Assembly: GCA_040755975.1 (NCBI GenBank) | Contig: JBFLZY010000027.1 | Coordinates: 1 to 32,656, forward strand | DNA: 32,656 nt | Source of the DNA: JAIMBK01 sp040755975 | GTDB lineage: Bacteria; Bacillota; Desulfotomaculia; Desulfotomaculales; Nap2-2B | Direction of reading: 5' to 3' | Notes under the pieces: model-generated | Database searches by the model: none | What the model was told of the DNA's origin: nothing | Seen by the model: the letters and a program-made list of their open reading frames with translations, nothing else | Shown: positions 1-7,369 of the stretch, in pieces | Position numbering within the stretch: position 1 is the first letter of the stretch | How the letters are laid out: each line of letters starts with the position of its first letter | Position numbers and translations under genes: made by a program

Positions 1-57
1 ACGTAGCCAACTTTCTACGCATTCGGGGATTTCACCCGACGATTCGGAAACACAGTT

Positions 58-103
58 CGTCAGGTATGCCTGACGCCTACTTTTATTCAGGCATTACTGC
101 CTG
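58..103. repeat. Two adjacent short hairpins sharing the CAGGCA core
   Basis: Two perfect inverted repeats sit close together: CGTCAGG-N4-CCTGACG at 58-75 and CAGGCA-N4-TGCCTG at 88-103. They share the CAGG/CCTG core and lie just past the cut-off protease reading frame at 94-174. They could be a terminator-like structure or the end of a small repeat element. No long T-run follows on either strand, so a terminator role is not supported. Positions 1-57 hold no gene that I can recognise. Confidence 0.5.
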
Positions 104-174
104 GCATTGTGTAGGAACAATGCGCACATTTCCAGGGAAATAAACAGCAATTCATCTCTGAAATGTATCTCCAT
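94..174 (-). pseudogene. Truncated N-terminus of a retropepsin-like (clan AA) aspartic protease
   Basis: An ATG at 174 begins four bases after the stop of the 81-residue protein upstream and encodes 26 residues starting MEIHFRDELLFISLEM before a stop at 94-96. From memory, the small proteins of the upstream family are commonly followed by a retropepsin-like aspartic protease whose first strands look like this (acidic and basic residues, then LLF and alternating hydrophobics). The catalytic DTG/DTA motif, expected roughly 20 residues further on, is absent. After about residue 17 the sequence no longer resembles the family, and it runs into the small hairpin repeats. I infer a gene cut by insertion or deletion. 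A chance short reading frame is the alternative. Confidence 0.4.
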
Positions 175-178
175 CTTT

Positions 179-424
179 TTAGATTACTCCCCTGTAGCCG
201 GGTCTTGTTCTGATCTCCAGGATCATCTCTTCGTTGCCGGTATGGTAAACAAGTGTATCTCCCTTGCTTCTTAAAAGCTCACGGGTGGCCTCACCAGGGT
301 CGGTAATGTTGCGTAGTAAGGCAACGTCCTCGATGATTTCCCTGTTTCCCTCCGTCCGGGACTTCAGGATCTTAACCAGGACATACTGGTCGGGGTAGAG
401 CTTTCTTATCTCCTGCCATTTCAT
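179..424 (-). CDS. Small conserved hypothetical protein, 81 aa
   Basis: The protein begins MKWQEIRKLYPDQYVLV and ends with LVYHTGNEEMILEIR. It is charged and soluble, with no signal peptide or membrane segment, and of alternating alpha/beta character. Similar 80-90 residue proteins beginning MKWQEIR occur in Firmicutes and cyanobacteria, often directly upstream of a retropepsin-like protease. That partner appears truncated here (94-174). Their function is unknown to me. The start is the ATG at 424, with AGGTGA about 8 bases upstream. A TATAAT-like -10 lies at 458-463 on the minus strand, so this is probably a separate transcription unit from the acyl-CoA dehydrogenase. Confidence 0.75.
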   Translation of the reverse strand: MKWQEIRKLYPDQYVLVKILKSRTEGNREIIEDVALLRNITDPGEATRELLRSKGDTLVYHTGNEEMILEIRTRPGYRGVI

Positions 425-457
425 TCGGGGTCACCTGCCTTTCCGTTTTCTAAGAAA

Positions 458-486
458 ATTATACCATATGTTTTTCCTCCGGAAAT
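458..486 (-). promoter_or_regulatory. Candidate promoter for the 81-aa protein
   Basis: On the minus strand a TATAAT hexamer (458-463) is preceded by a weak -35-like TTTCCG about 16 bases upstream. The -10 lies about 35 bases before the start codon at 424. The -10 match is perfect but the -35 is poor, so confidence is limited. Confidence 0.4.
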
Positions 487-547
487 CTCTCTGCCCAGGT
501 TTTATCCTGCCGGTTGAAGGAAAGATCATTTTTCAGTAAAGCGGGCG

Positions 548-1693
548 CTACAGCAGGCTGGCGATCACCATCCGTTGGACGTTGTGGGTGCCTTCCACGG
601 TGGCGATGGTTTTGGCGTCCCGCCACAATTTTTCGATGGGGTAGGTCTTGTTGTGGGCGTACCGGCCGAAAAGGTCCATCGCCCAGGCGGTGACTTCTTC
701 GGCAGCGCGGGAAGAGAAGTATTTGGCCATCGCCGCCGCCTGGCTGTAGTCCTCGTCGGCGTCGATGAGCCGGCAGGCGTGCCAGGTGAGCAGCCGGGCC
801 GCCTGGATGGTCGTGGCCATTTCGGCCAGGGCGAAGGAAACCGCCTGGTTCTTGATGATCGCCCGGCCGAATTGCCGGCGTTCCCGGGCGTAGGCCAGGG
901 CCAGCTCAAAAGCGGCCCGGGCGGTACCTACCGCCACGGCGGCGGAAAAGGCCCGGCCCCGGTCCAGGGTCTGCATGAGTAGCAAGTACCCGGCCCCTTC
1001 CCTGCCGATTAAATGGCTTGCGGGAACAAAAACCTCCTGCAGGGCGACTTCGGCGGTGGGCGCGTTGCGCAGGCCCACCTTGTCTTCCAGCGGGCCGACG
1101 GTTAAACCGGCGGCATTGGCCGGGACGATAAAGGCGTTTAGACCCGCCCGCCCTTTCCCGGGGGCCAGGGAAGCGAAGACCAGGTAAAAGCCGGCGATGC
1201 CCGCGTTAATCACCGAGCATTTAATGCCGGTCAGCAGGTATCCGCCGGACCCGCGCCGGGCCAGGGTGCTGATGGCGGCCACGTCGGAGCCGGCCTGGCG
1301 TTCGGTAACGGCAAACCCGCCCAGGCCGGGCGAAGCCTCTGTCAGCCAGGGCAGAAAAAGCTGTTTTTGTTCGGCGGTGCCCACCATCAAGACGGGGGCG
1401 CCGGCATGCAGGCTGGCGGCCGCCATCGCCGCCAGCCCTGGGCAGCCGGCGGCCAGTTCTTCCAGAACGACCGCCCCCGTTGCGTAATCGTATCCCAGGC
1501 CGCCGCTTGCGCGGGGGATGAACATGGCCCCCAGACGCTCTTCGCCGATCAGTTCCAAAAATGCCGCCGGGGGCGGGCCGGGCGCGCTTCGCCGGTCGGC
1601 CGGGAGCGCCGCGGGAAGAATCGTTCTCTGAACCCGGTCCCTGATCTTTTGCTGAATCTTTTCCTGATCTTCCGTCAGCCGAAAATCGCTCAT
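548..1693 (-). CDS. Acyl-CoA dehydrogenase family protein
   Basis: A flavin-dependent enzyme that oxidises acyl-CoA to the 2,3-enoyl-CoA and passes electrons to electron-transfer flavoprotein. At 381 residues it has the usual family length. It shows the N-terminal helical domain, the beta-domain FAD motif FAVTERQAGSD (the usual TEPxAGSD with Pro replaced by Arg), the RRQFGRAI segment, and the C-terminal KLWRDAKTIATVEGTHNVQR containing the EGT glutamate that serves as catalytic base in many members. The start at 1693 is chosen because its ATG overlaps the stop of the upstream XRE gene as ATGA and has a GAGGGAAGGGA purine run just before it; an in-frame upstream start would add 7 residues. Substrate chain length cannot be read from the sequence. 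No ETF or CoA-transferase gene is adjacent. Confidence 0.93.
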   Translation of the reverse strand: MSDFRLTEDQEKIQQKIRDRVQRTILPAALPADRRSAPGPPPAAFLELIGEERLGAMFIPRASGGLGYDYATGAVVLEELAAGCPGLAAMAAASLHAGAPVLMVGTAEQKQLFLPWLTEASPGLGGFAVTERQAGSDVAAISTLARRGSGGYLLTGIKCSVINAGIAGFYLVFASLAPGKGRAGLNAFIVPANAAGLTVGPLEDKVGLRNAPTAEVALQEVFVPASHLIGREGAGYLLLMQTLDRGRAFSAAVAVGTARAAFELALAYARERRQFGRAIIKNQAVSFALAEMATTIQAARLLTWHACRLIDADEDYSQAAAMAKYFSSRAAEEVTAWAMDLFGRYAHNKTYPIEKLWRDAKTIATVEGTHNVQRMVIASLL

Positions 1694-2046
1694 TTCCCTT
1701 CCCTCTTTTGCCACAGCAAAAACTTCAGGTAATTTACCGCCTGTTTTTTTTCCCCGGAAGTTAAATTTTTGGCCAGTTCCACAATTTCCTTCAGTTCCGG
1801 ATCATTGTCGCCAGACTGCGCGGAGGGATCCGGCAGCCGGTCGTTTTCCTCTAAAAAATACTGCAGCGGCTTGCCCAGTTCGCGGCTGATGGCCTCCAGT
1901 TGGGCGAGGTACAGGCGGCGCTTGCCCAGTTCGTAATTGGACAGCGTCGCCTGGCTCAAACCGATGCGCGCGGCCAGCTCCTCCTGGTTTAACCCTGCCT
2001 CTTCCCGTGCTTTTTGGATTTTGCGGCCGATTTCTTTATATCCCAT
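1690..2046 (-). CDS. XRE-family HTH transcriptional regulator
   Basis: A 118-residue DNA-binding protein. An N-terminal Cro/C1-type helix-turn-helix spans about residues 5-60 (IQKAREEAGLNQEELAARIG, then LSQATLSNYELGKRRL), followed by a polar linker and a helical C-terminus (LKEIVELAKNLTSGEKKQAV) that may be a dimerisation segment. The ATG at 2046 is preferred over the GTG at 2055 because AAGGGTG precedes it at suitable spacing. Its stop overlaps the acyl-CoA dehydrogenase start (ATGA), so the two are translationally coupled and it probably controls that operon. An inverted repeat over its own -10 region suggests autoregulation. The inducing signal is unknown. Confidence 0.9.
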   Translation of the reverse strand: MGYKEIGRKIQKAREEAGLNQEELAARIGLSQATLSNYELGKRRLYLAQLEAISRELGKPLQYFLEENDRLPDPSAQSGDNDPELKEIVELAKNLTSGEKKQAVNYLKFLLWQKREGK

Positions 2047-2065
2047 AAAGTGCACCCTTGGATCG

Positions 2066-2084
2066 TTTGTTCACATATAACAAA
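2066..2084. promoter_or_regulatory. Candidate operator: TTTGTT-N7-AACAAA
   Basis: A perfect 6-bp inverted repeat with a 7-bp centre spans 2066-2084 and covers the -10 hexamer (2075-2080) of the minus-strand promoter for the XRE gene. Size and position fit a homodimeric XRE repressor site. Binding is inferred, not shown. Confidence 0.5.
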
Positions 2085-2103
2085 TTACCCCCGAACCTGT
2101 CAA
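2075..2103 (-). promoter_or_regulatory. Sigma-A-type promoter of the XRE-acyl-CoA dehydrogenase operon
   Basis: On the minus strand a consensus -35 TTGACA (2098-2103) is separated by 17 bases from TTATAT (2075-2080). The start codon at 2046 lies about 30 bases downstream. The inverted repeat at 2066-2084 overlaps the -10. Confidence 0.65.
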
Positions 2104-2155
2104 GATAAATAGGTTATTTTTAAAGATCCCTGGAAAAATTATTACACGTATATTC

Positions 2156-2184
2156 TTGTCAACGGAAATTATCTGTGTTATACT
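2156..2184 (+). promoter_or_regulatory. Sigma-A-type promoter of the rimP-nusA-infB operon
   Basis: TTGTCA (2156-2161) and TATACT (2179-2184) are separated by exactly 17 bases, one mismatch each from consensus. The promoter diverges from that of the XRE gene, leaving about 50 bases between the two -35 boxes. A leader of roughly 90 bases separates it from rimP. Confidence 0.75.
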
Positions 2185-2216
2185 AAGGATGGTTTTGCGA
2201 GCGAGTTGTTGGAAGA

Positions 2217-2241
2217 AAGGAGTGGGTAACGCCCACTCTTT
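2217..2241 (+). promoter_or_regulatory. Leader hairpin upstream of rimP
   Basis: AGTGGG (2221-2226) pairs with CCCACT (2232-2237) around a 5-base loop. The stem extends by a few A-T, G-C and G-T pairs to 2217-2241. No solid T-run follows, so it is more likely a leader structure or weak attenuator than a full terminator. A similar GTGGG/CCCAC hairpin before rimP is, to my recollection, common in Firmicutes; I do not assign it to a named RNA family. Confidence 0.5.
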
Positions 2242-2282
2242 CGTCTTAAATTAAAGATAAAAAGGAAGGGGTACCCCGGCTT

Positions 2283-2741
2283 ATGAGCAAAAAGGTGACG
2301 GCGCAGGTCACGGAGCTGGTCCTGCCGCTGGCCGAGGAACTGCACCTGGAACTGGTGGACGTGGAATACGCCAAAGAGGCGGGCCGCTACTACCTGCGGG
2401 TTTTTATCGACAAGCCGGGCGGGGTTACTTTGGACGACTGCCAGGCGCTTTCGGAAAAGCTGGACGTGCTTCTAGACGAGAAAGACCCCATTCCGCATGC
2501 CTATGTCCTGGAAGTGTCTTCGCCCGGGATTGAGCGGCCCTTAAAAAAAGCCGGCGACTTTCAGCGCTTTGCCGGCCGCCTGGCCAGGATCAAAACATAC
2601 GCGCCCATCGCGGGCAGAAAACAGTTTACCGGCCGGCTTATCGGGGCTTCTGCTGAAGAGGTAAAGCTGGCGATTGACGGCCGGGAAATGGCCATTGCCC
2701 TGGAAAGAATCGCTTCGGCCCGCCTGGTTGCAGAATTTTAG
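2283..2741 (+). CDS. rimP: Ribosome maturation factor RimP
   Basis: Assists 30S subunit assembly in the cytoplasm. The 152 residues match the family length and show the N-terminal domain (ELVLPLAEELHLELVDVEYA, YYLRVFIDKPGGVTLDDC), the characteristic YVLEVSSPGIERPL at about residues 80-93, and the C-terminal SH3-like barrel (FTGRLIGASAEEVKLAI). It is the first gene of the nusA-infB operon, as in B. subtilis (ylxS). The ATG at 2283 follows AAGGAAGGGG. Nothing unusual is seen. Confidence 0.97.
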   Translation: MSKKVTAQVTELVLPLAEELHLELVDVEYAKEAGRYYLRVFIDKPGGVTLDDCQALSEKLDVLLDEKDPIPHAYVLEVSSPGIERPLKKAGDFQRFAGRLARIKTYAPIAGRKQFTGRLIGASAEEVKLAIDGREMAIALERIASARLVAEF

Positions 2742-2768
2742 GGAGAGGGAAAGGGGGGATTCGCAAAA

Positions 2769-3857
2769 ATGAATCACGAGTTTCTGGAAGCCCTTTACGC
2801 CTTAGAAAAAGAGAAGGGTGTTTCCGTTGACATATTGGTCGAGGCTATTGAGGCCGCCCTGCTTTCCGCCTATAAACGCAATTTCGGTACGGCCCAAAAC
2901 GCGCGTGTGCATATAAACCGGGAAACCGGCGATTTCCAGGTTTTCAGCCAGCGGACCGTGGTAGAGAAGGTGGAAGACCCCCGCCTGCAGATTTCCCTGG
3001 CCGAGGCCCGGCAAATCGACCCCCGCTACCAGGTGGGGGATGTGGTCGAAACCGAGATAACCCCCCGGGATTTCGGGCGCATTGCCGCCCAGACGGCCAA
3101 GCAGGTGGTGATGCAGCGCATCCGGGAAGCGGAACGGAACATTATTTATGAAGAATATGCTAACCGTGAAGGGGATATTGTTACCGGGGTGGTTCAGCGC
3201 AGCGAGCAAAAAAACGTTTTCCTGGAACTGGGGAAAGCGGAAGCCATCTTAACGCCCGGAGAACAAATGCCCGGAGAGACGTACCGCCAGGGGGACCGCC
3301 TGAAAGCCTACATCCTGGAGGTTAGAAAAACCACGAAAGGGCCGCAAATCCTCGTTTCCCGGACGCACCCCGGTCTTTTAAAGCGGCTTTTGGAGCTGGA
3401 GGTTCCGGAGCTTTTCGAAGGGGTTGTGGAATTAAAGGCGATCGCCCGGGAGCCGGGTTACCGCTCCAAAATTGCCGTTTACTCCACCGATGAGAATGTG
3501 GACCCGGTGGGAGCGTGCGTCGGGTCAAAAGGGGTGCGCATCCAGAATATCGTGAACGAGTTAAACGGCGAGAAGATTGACGTAATCAAGTGGAATCCCG
3601 ATTATTCCAAGTATATAGCGGCTTCTTTAAGCCCGGCGAAGGTTATCGCGGTGGAAATCTGGGAACAGGAAAAAATAGCCCGGGTGATTGTGCCCGACTA
3701 CCAGCTTTCGCTGGCGATTGGCAAAGACGGCCAGAACGCCCGCCTGGCGGCCAAGCTTACGGGCTGGAAAATCGATATCAAGAGTGAAACGCAAATCCAG
3801 GAAATCTACCGGCAAGAGTATGCCGAATATTATGCCGACGCCCAGGGTGATCTTTGA
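2769..3857 (+). CDS. nusA: Transcription termination/antitermination factor NusA
   Basis: An RNA polymerase-binding elongation factor that modulates pausing, termination and antitermination. At 362 residues it is the short Firmicute form without C-terminal acidic repeats. Order seen: N-terminal polymerase-binding domain (about 1-130, NHEFLEALYALEKEKGVSVD), S1 domain (about 133-200, GDIVTGVVQRSEQKNVFLEL), KH1 with VDPVGACVGSKGVRIQNIV, and KH2 with LSLAIGKDGQNARLAAKLTGWKIDI. A GGGAGAGGGAAAGGGGG purine run precedes the ATG. Its TGA overlaps the ylxR ATG as TGATG, giving translational coupling. Confidence 0.97.
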   Translation: MNHEFLEALYALEKEKGVSVDILVEAIEAALLSAYKRNFGTAQNARVHINRETGDFQVFSQRTVVEKVEDPRLQISLAEARQIDPRYQVGDVVETEITPRDFGRIAAQTAKQVVMQRIREAERNIIYEEYANREGDIVTGVVQRSEQKNVFLELGKAEAILTPGEQMPGETYRQGDRLKAYILEVRKTTKGPQILVSRTHPGLLKRLLELEVPELFEGVVELKAIAREPGYRSKIAVYSTDENVDPVGACVGSKGVRIQNIVNELNGEKIDVIKWNPDYSKYIAASLSPAKVIAVEIWEQEKIARVIVPDYQLSLAIGKDGQNARLAAKLTGWKIDIKSETQIQEIYRQEYAEYYADAQGDL

Positions 3858-4129
3858 TGGCCAGGATGAAGAAAATCCCTTTGCGCATGTGTGTGGGATG
3901 CCGGGAAATGAAGCCCAAGAAAGAGCTGATCAGAATTGTCCGCACCCCGGAAGAAAAAATTGCCGTCGATCCTACCGGGAAGCGCTCGGGGCGGGGCGCC
4001 TACGTATGCCCCAACCGGGCCTGCGTGCAAAAGGCCGTCAAGGCGCGCAGCATCGAAAGAGCGTTAAAATGTGCCCTGGCAAAGGAGGTAATCGCGGACT
4101 TGCTGAGCGGGCTGGAAGGTGAAGCATGA
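3857..4129 (+). CDS. ylxR: YlxR family RNA-binding protein (DUF448)
   Basis: A 90-residue basic protein of the nusA-infB operon. It carries LRMCVGCREMKPKKELIRIV and the GRGAYVCPNRACVQKA loop, both hallmarks of the DUF448 fold, with the CxxC and GRGAYVC motifs. Family members are thought to bind RNA or act in transcription; the exact role is uncertain. The start is the ATG at 3857, overlapping the nusA stop. The neighbouring ylxQ (L7Ae-like), which usually follows in Firmicutes, is absent: infB begins 17 bases after this stop. Confidence 0.93.
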   Translation: MARMKKIPLRMCVGCREMKPKKELIRIVRTPEEKIAVDPTGKRSGRGAYVCPNRACVQKAVKARSIERALKCALAKEVIADLLSGLEGEA

Positions 4130-4146
4130 TTTTTGGAGGTGAATTC

Positions 4147-6933
4147 ATGGTCAAAAAACGGGTGCATGAACTGGCGAAAGAACTCGATATAGAAAGCAAA
4201 GAAGTGATTAAAAGGCTGGCGGCGCTCGGTGTGGCGGTGAAGACACACATGAGCGCGGTGGAAGAGCAGGACGTCCGGCGTTTGCTGGCGGAACTCAAGA
4301 AAGAGAAGACAAAAGAAACGAAAACAACGGGGGCGGCATCCCGGGTGTCATCCCCGGCAGCAACCCAGGCACCGTCTCCGGCTGCTCCGGCAGCCCCGGC
4401 GGCATCCCCCGGGCCGGCTGCCCCGGCGGCAAAGCCGCCTGAACAACCTGTAAAACCTGAAAAAAAGGGGGCCGAGCCACCGGCAAAAAAAATATCCGAA
4501 AAGAGGCCCGCACCCCCCGAGATAACCCGGCCGAAAGAGCCCGGGCCGGGCAAGGGAGCCGACCGCGGCCCCGGCCTGGTGGACCGGGTGCCTTCCCGCC
4601 CCCCGGACCGCCGCTTTCTGGAGCGCCCCTTTACGAAAGGCGACTTTTTCCCCGGCGTGCTGGCCAAAGCTCCCGGTGCCGCCCCGGAGGCCCGGCCGAA
4701 ACCGGTTGAGCCCAGGCCCGTTGAACAAAGGCCGGCTGAACAAAAAGCGGCCGGGCCCAGGCGGCCTGAGCCAAGGCAGGCCGAGCCCGGCCCTGCCGCC
4801 GCTCCAAAAAGAGAGCGCGGGCGCGAACAGCGCGGCCGGGAGCATTTTCAAAAGGCGGAGCCGGCTTACAAAAAACAGGCTCCCCACGGCAGGCCGCCGG
4901 CCGGCAGAGGGCAGGTTGCCCGCGAGCCGGTACCCGGTAAAAAAGGCTTGCCGGAAAAAGAACAGCGGGCCGAGCAACTGAAAGTGCCGCGGGTGCCTGA
5001 AGAGATCAGGCCCCAGGAAAAGGCGAAAAGGGATAAGGGGCGCTACGAGCGGACCCGGGAAGACTGGCGGGACGTTGAAGACCGTCAGGTGGAGCGCAAG
5101 CTGCGCTTTATCCCCGGCGGAAAACGGAAAAAAGAAGAGATCAGGCGCAGAGAGCTTCCTCCGGCAGTGGAGAAAAAACCGATCGTGATTGGCGAAACAA
5201 TCACGGTCCAGGAACTGGCCGGCAAAATGAAGAAGAGCCCGGCGGAGGTAATTAAAAAATTGATGCTGCTGGGCGTTCTGGCCACCATCAACCAGGAAGT
5301 CGATCACGAAACGGCGACCATCGTCGCCGGGGAGTTCGGCTACGAGGTGCAGGTCAAGTTTGCGCTGGATGAAGAAGCTCTGCTCAACCAGGAGCCCGCG
5401 GAGGACCCCGCCCGGCTGCGGCCGCGGCCGTGCGTGGTCACGGTGATGGGGCACGTTGACCACGGGAAAACGTCACTTTTGGACGCCATCCGGGAAACCA
5501 ACGTAACGGCTACCGAAGTGGGTGGAATAACCCAGCATATAGGTGCCTATCAGGTTGAGCATAATAACAAAAAAATAACTTTTATCGATACACCCGGTCA
5601 CGAAGCATTCACCGCCATGCGCGCCCGGGGGGCCTCGGTCACCGATATCGCCGTGCTGGTGGTGGCCGCCGACGACGGAGTGATGCCGCAGACGGTGGAG
5701 GCAATCAACCACGCTAAAGCGGCCAACACACCGATTATTGTGGCGATCAATAAAATTGATAAGGCGGAAGCCGACGTGGACAGGGTAAAACGGCAGTTGA
5801 CCGAGTACGAACTGGTACCCGAAGAGTGGGGCGGTCAAACCATTTGTGTGCCGGTGAGCGCAAAAACCAGGCAGGGGCTGGGAGACCTGCTGGAGATGAT
5901 TCTGCTGGTGGCTGAAATCAGCGACTTAAAGGCCAACCCGGACCGGCCGGCGCGCGGCACGATTATCGAAGCGGAACTGGATAAAGGGCGCGGTCCGGTG
6001 GCCACCGTCCTGGTGCAGAACGGCACCCTGCGGGTGGGCGACAACGTGCTGGCCGGAACTGCCGCCGGCCGGGTAAGGGCGATGACCGATCACCTGGGCC
6101 GGCGCGTGAAGAGCGTGGGGCCGTCCACGCCCGTGGAAGTGCTGGGCTTTTCGGACGTTCCCCAGGCGGGGGACATCCTGTACGTGGTGGCCGATGAAAA
6201 ACTGGCCCGGCAAATTGCCGCCAAGCGGATCTTGCGCAAGCGGGAAGAGGAAATCAAGGCCGCGGCGCCAAAGGTTTCCCTGGACGATCTGTTTAAGCAG
6301 ATCAAAGAAGGCCAGGTAAAAGAGCTGAATATTATCCTGAAGGCAGACGTCCAAGGTTCCGTGGAAGCTTTGCGGAAGGCCCTGGAGGGTCTTTCGACGG
6401 ACGAAGTCAGGGTAAACATCATTCACAGCGGCGTGGGGTTAATCAGCGAAACGGACATTCTCCTTGCTTCCGCGTCCAACGCCATCGTCCTGGGCTTTAA
6501 CGTCAAGCCCGACATTAACGCCCGCCGGGCCGCCGAAGCGGAAAAAGTAGACATCCGCATCTACCGGGTGATTTACGATGCCCTCAACGATGTTAAAGCG
6601 GCCATGAGCGGCCTGCTGGAGCCGGAGTACCGCGAGGTAGTGATTGGCCAGGCCGAAGTGCGCAAGATCTTTAAGATTTCCAAAATAGGGACGATCGCCG
6701 GCTGCTACGTCAAAGAAGGCAAGCTTACCCGGGACGCCAGGGTAAAGTTGCTCCGCGACGGAACGGTTGTCTACGAAGGAAAGCTGGACTCACTTAAGCG
6801 CTTCAAGGATGACGTCCGGGAAGTACAGGAAGGTTACGAGTGCGGCCTGGCGCTGGAAAACTTTAACGACATCCAGGAAGGCGACGTTATCGAAGCCCTC
6901 ACTACCGAAACGATAAAACGGGAACTGGCGTAA
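4147..6933 (+). CDS. infB: Translation initiation factor IF-2
   Basis: A GTPase that places initiator fMet-tRNA on the 30S subunit and promotes subunit joining. The 928 residues comprise a first IF2_N helical module (about 2-52, HELAKELDIESKEVIKRLAA), a long Pro/Ala/Arg/Glu-rich linker (about 58-330), a second IF2_N (about 350-400), the G domain with GHVDHGKTS (from about 435), DTPGHEAF, NKID and SAK, then domains II, III and IV. The ATG at 4147 is chosen because GGAGGTG lies 6 bases upstream; an ATG at 4126 overlapping the ylxR stop would add 7 residues but lacks a site. The linker contains loose repeats of the RPVEQRPAEQ type, normal for IF-2. Confidence 0.97.
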   Translation: MVKKRVHELAKELDIESKEVIKRLAALGVAVKTHMSAVEEQDVRRLLAELKKEKTKETKTTGAASRVSSPAATQAPSPAAPAAPAASPGPAAPAAKPPEQPVKPEKKGAEPPAKKISEKRPAPPEITRPKEPGPGKGADRGPGLVDRVPSRPPDRRFLERPFTKGDFFPGVLAKAPGAAPEARPKPVEPRPVEQRPAEQKAAGPRRPEPRQAEPGPAAAPKRERGREQRGREHFQKAEPAYKKQAPHGRPPAGRGQVAREPVPGKKGLPEKEQRAEQLKVPRVPEEIRPQEKAKRDKGRYERTREDWRDVEDRQVERKLRFIPGGKRKKEEIRRRELPPAVEKKPIVIGETITVQELAGKMKKSPAEVIKKLMLLGVLATINQEVDHETATIVAGEFGYEVQVKFALDEEALLNQEPAEDPARLRPRPCVVTVMGHVDHGKTSLLDAIRETNVTATEVGGITQHIGAYQVEHNNKKITFIDTPGHEAFTAMRARGASVTDIAVLVVAADDGVMPQTVEAINHAKAANTPIIVAINKIDKAEADVDRVKRQLTEYELVPEEWGGQTICVPVSAKTRQGLGDLLEMILLVAEISDLKANPDRPARGTIIEAELDKGRGPVATVLVQNGTLRVGDNVLAGTAAGRVRAMTDHLGRRVKSVGPSTPVEVLGFSDVPQAGDILYVVADEKLARQIAAKRILRKREEEIKAAAPKVSLDDLFKQIKEGQVKELNIILKADVQGSVEALRKALEGLSTDEVRVNIIHSGVGLISETDILLASASNAIVLGFNVKPDINARRAAEAEKVDIRIYRVIYDALNDVKAAMSGLLEPEYREVVIGQAEVRKIFKISKIGTIAGCYVKEGKLTRDARVKLLRDGTVVYEGKLDSLKRFKDDVREVQEGYECGLALENFNDIQEGDVIEALTTETIKRELA

Positions 6934-6936
6934 ATA

Positions 6937-6993
6937 GTCGTTAGTGGTTAGTGGTTGGTGGTGCCAACGACCAACCACCAACGACCCACGACC
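6937..6993. repeat. GTGGTTGGT-type intergenic repeat with hairpin
   Basis: Between infB and rbfA lies a low-complexity stretch of TTAGTGG/TTGGTGG units followed by its complement. GTGGTTGGT (6951-6959) pairs with ACCAACCAC (6970-6978), and the flanking GTCGTT (6937-6942) pairs with AACGAC (6980-6985). Related units recur at 14202-14725, and a distinct GAC-rich array is at 9288-9322. It sits where ylxP is found in other Firmicutes. Confidence 0.8.
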
Positions 6994-7009
6994 AAATGGG
7001 GGGATGTCC

Positions 7010-7369
7010 ATGTCTTACCGTCCGGAGAGATTGGCGGAGGCAATCAAAAAAGAAATCTCGGATCTGCTCTTTAACGAGCTGAAGGACCCGCGCATTGGCT
7101 TTGTGACCATTACGGCGGTAGAAGTATCACCCGATTTGCGGACGGCCAAGATTTACGCCAGCGTTTACGGTTCCGCCGAAGAACAAAGAGCTACCCTGGC
7201 GGCTCTGCAGCGCGCCCAGGGTTTTATCCGCAGCGAACTGGGGAAGCGGATCAGGCTGCGGCACACACCCGAGATCACTTTTAAGCTGGATCCCTCGATT
7301 CGCCGCGGCGCCCGGGTAATGGAGCTGCTGGAAGAAATTAAGGGCAGGGAAGGAAAGGTTCATGAATGA
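7010..7369 (+). CDS. rbfA: 30S ribosome-binding factor RbfA
   Basis: A cold-adaptation and 16S rRNA maturation factor acting on the free 30S subunit. The 119 residues show the single KH-like fold: YRPERLAEAIKKEISDLLFN, KDPRIGFVTITAVEVSPDLR, AKIYASVYG, and the C-terminal LRHTPEITFKLDPSIRRG. The ATG at 7010 is preferred because the G-run at 6998-7003 lies at proper spacing; the ATG at 7004 abuts it directly and a longer upstream frame runs through the repeat. Its end overlaps nrnA by 8 bases. Confidence 0.95.
   Translation: MSYRPERLAEAIKKEISDLLFNELKDPRIGFVTITAVEVSPDLRTAKIYASVYGSAEEQRATLAALQRAQGFIRSELGKRIRLRHTPEITFKLDPSIRRGARVMELLEEIKGREGKVHE

Noticed and set aside
4320..5140. Repeat-rich Pro/Ala/Glu/Arg segment in IF-2
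   Set aside because: Long, variable, low-complexity linkers between the IF2_N modules are normal in IF-2 of GC-rich Firmicutes.
4348..5463. Long minus-strand open frame opposite infB
   Set aside because: It lies wholly antisense to the strongly supported infB gene, has low-complexity Pro/Gly/Arg-rich composition and matches no domain; it is a shadow of GC-rich coding DNA.
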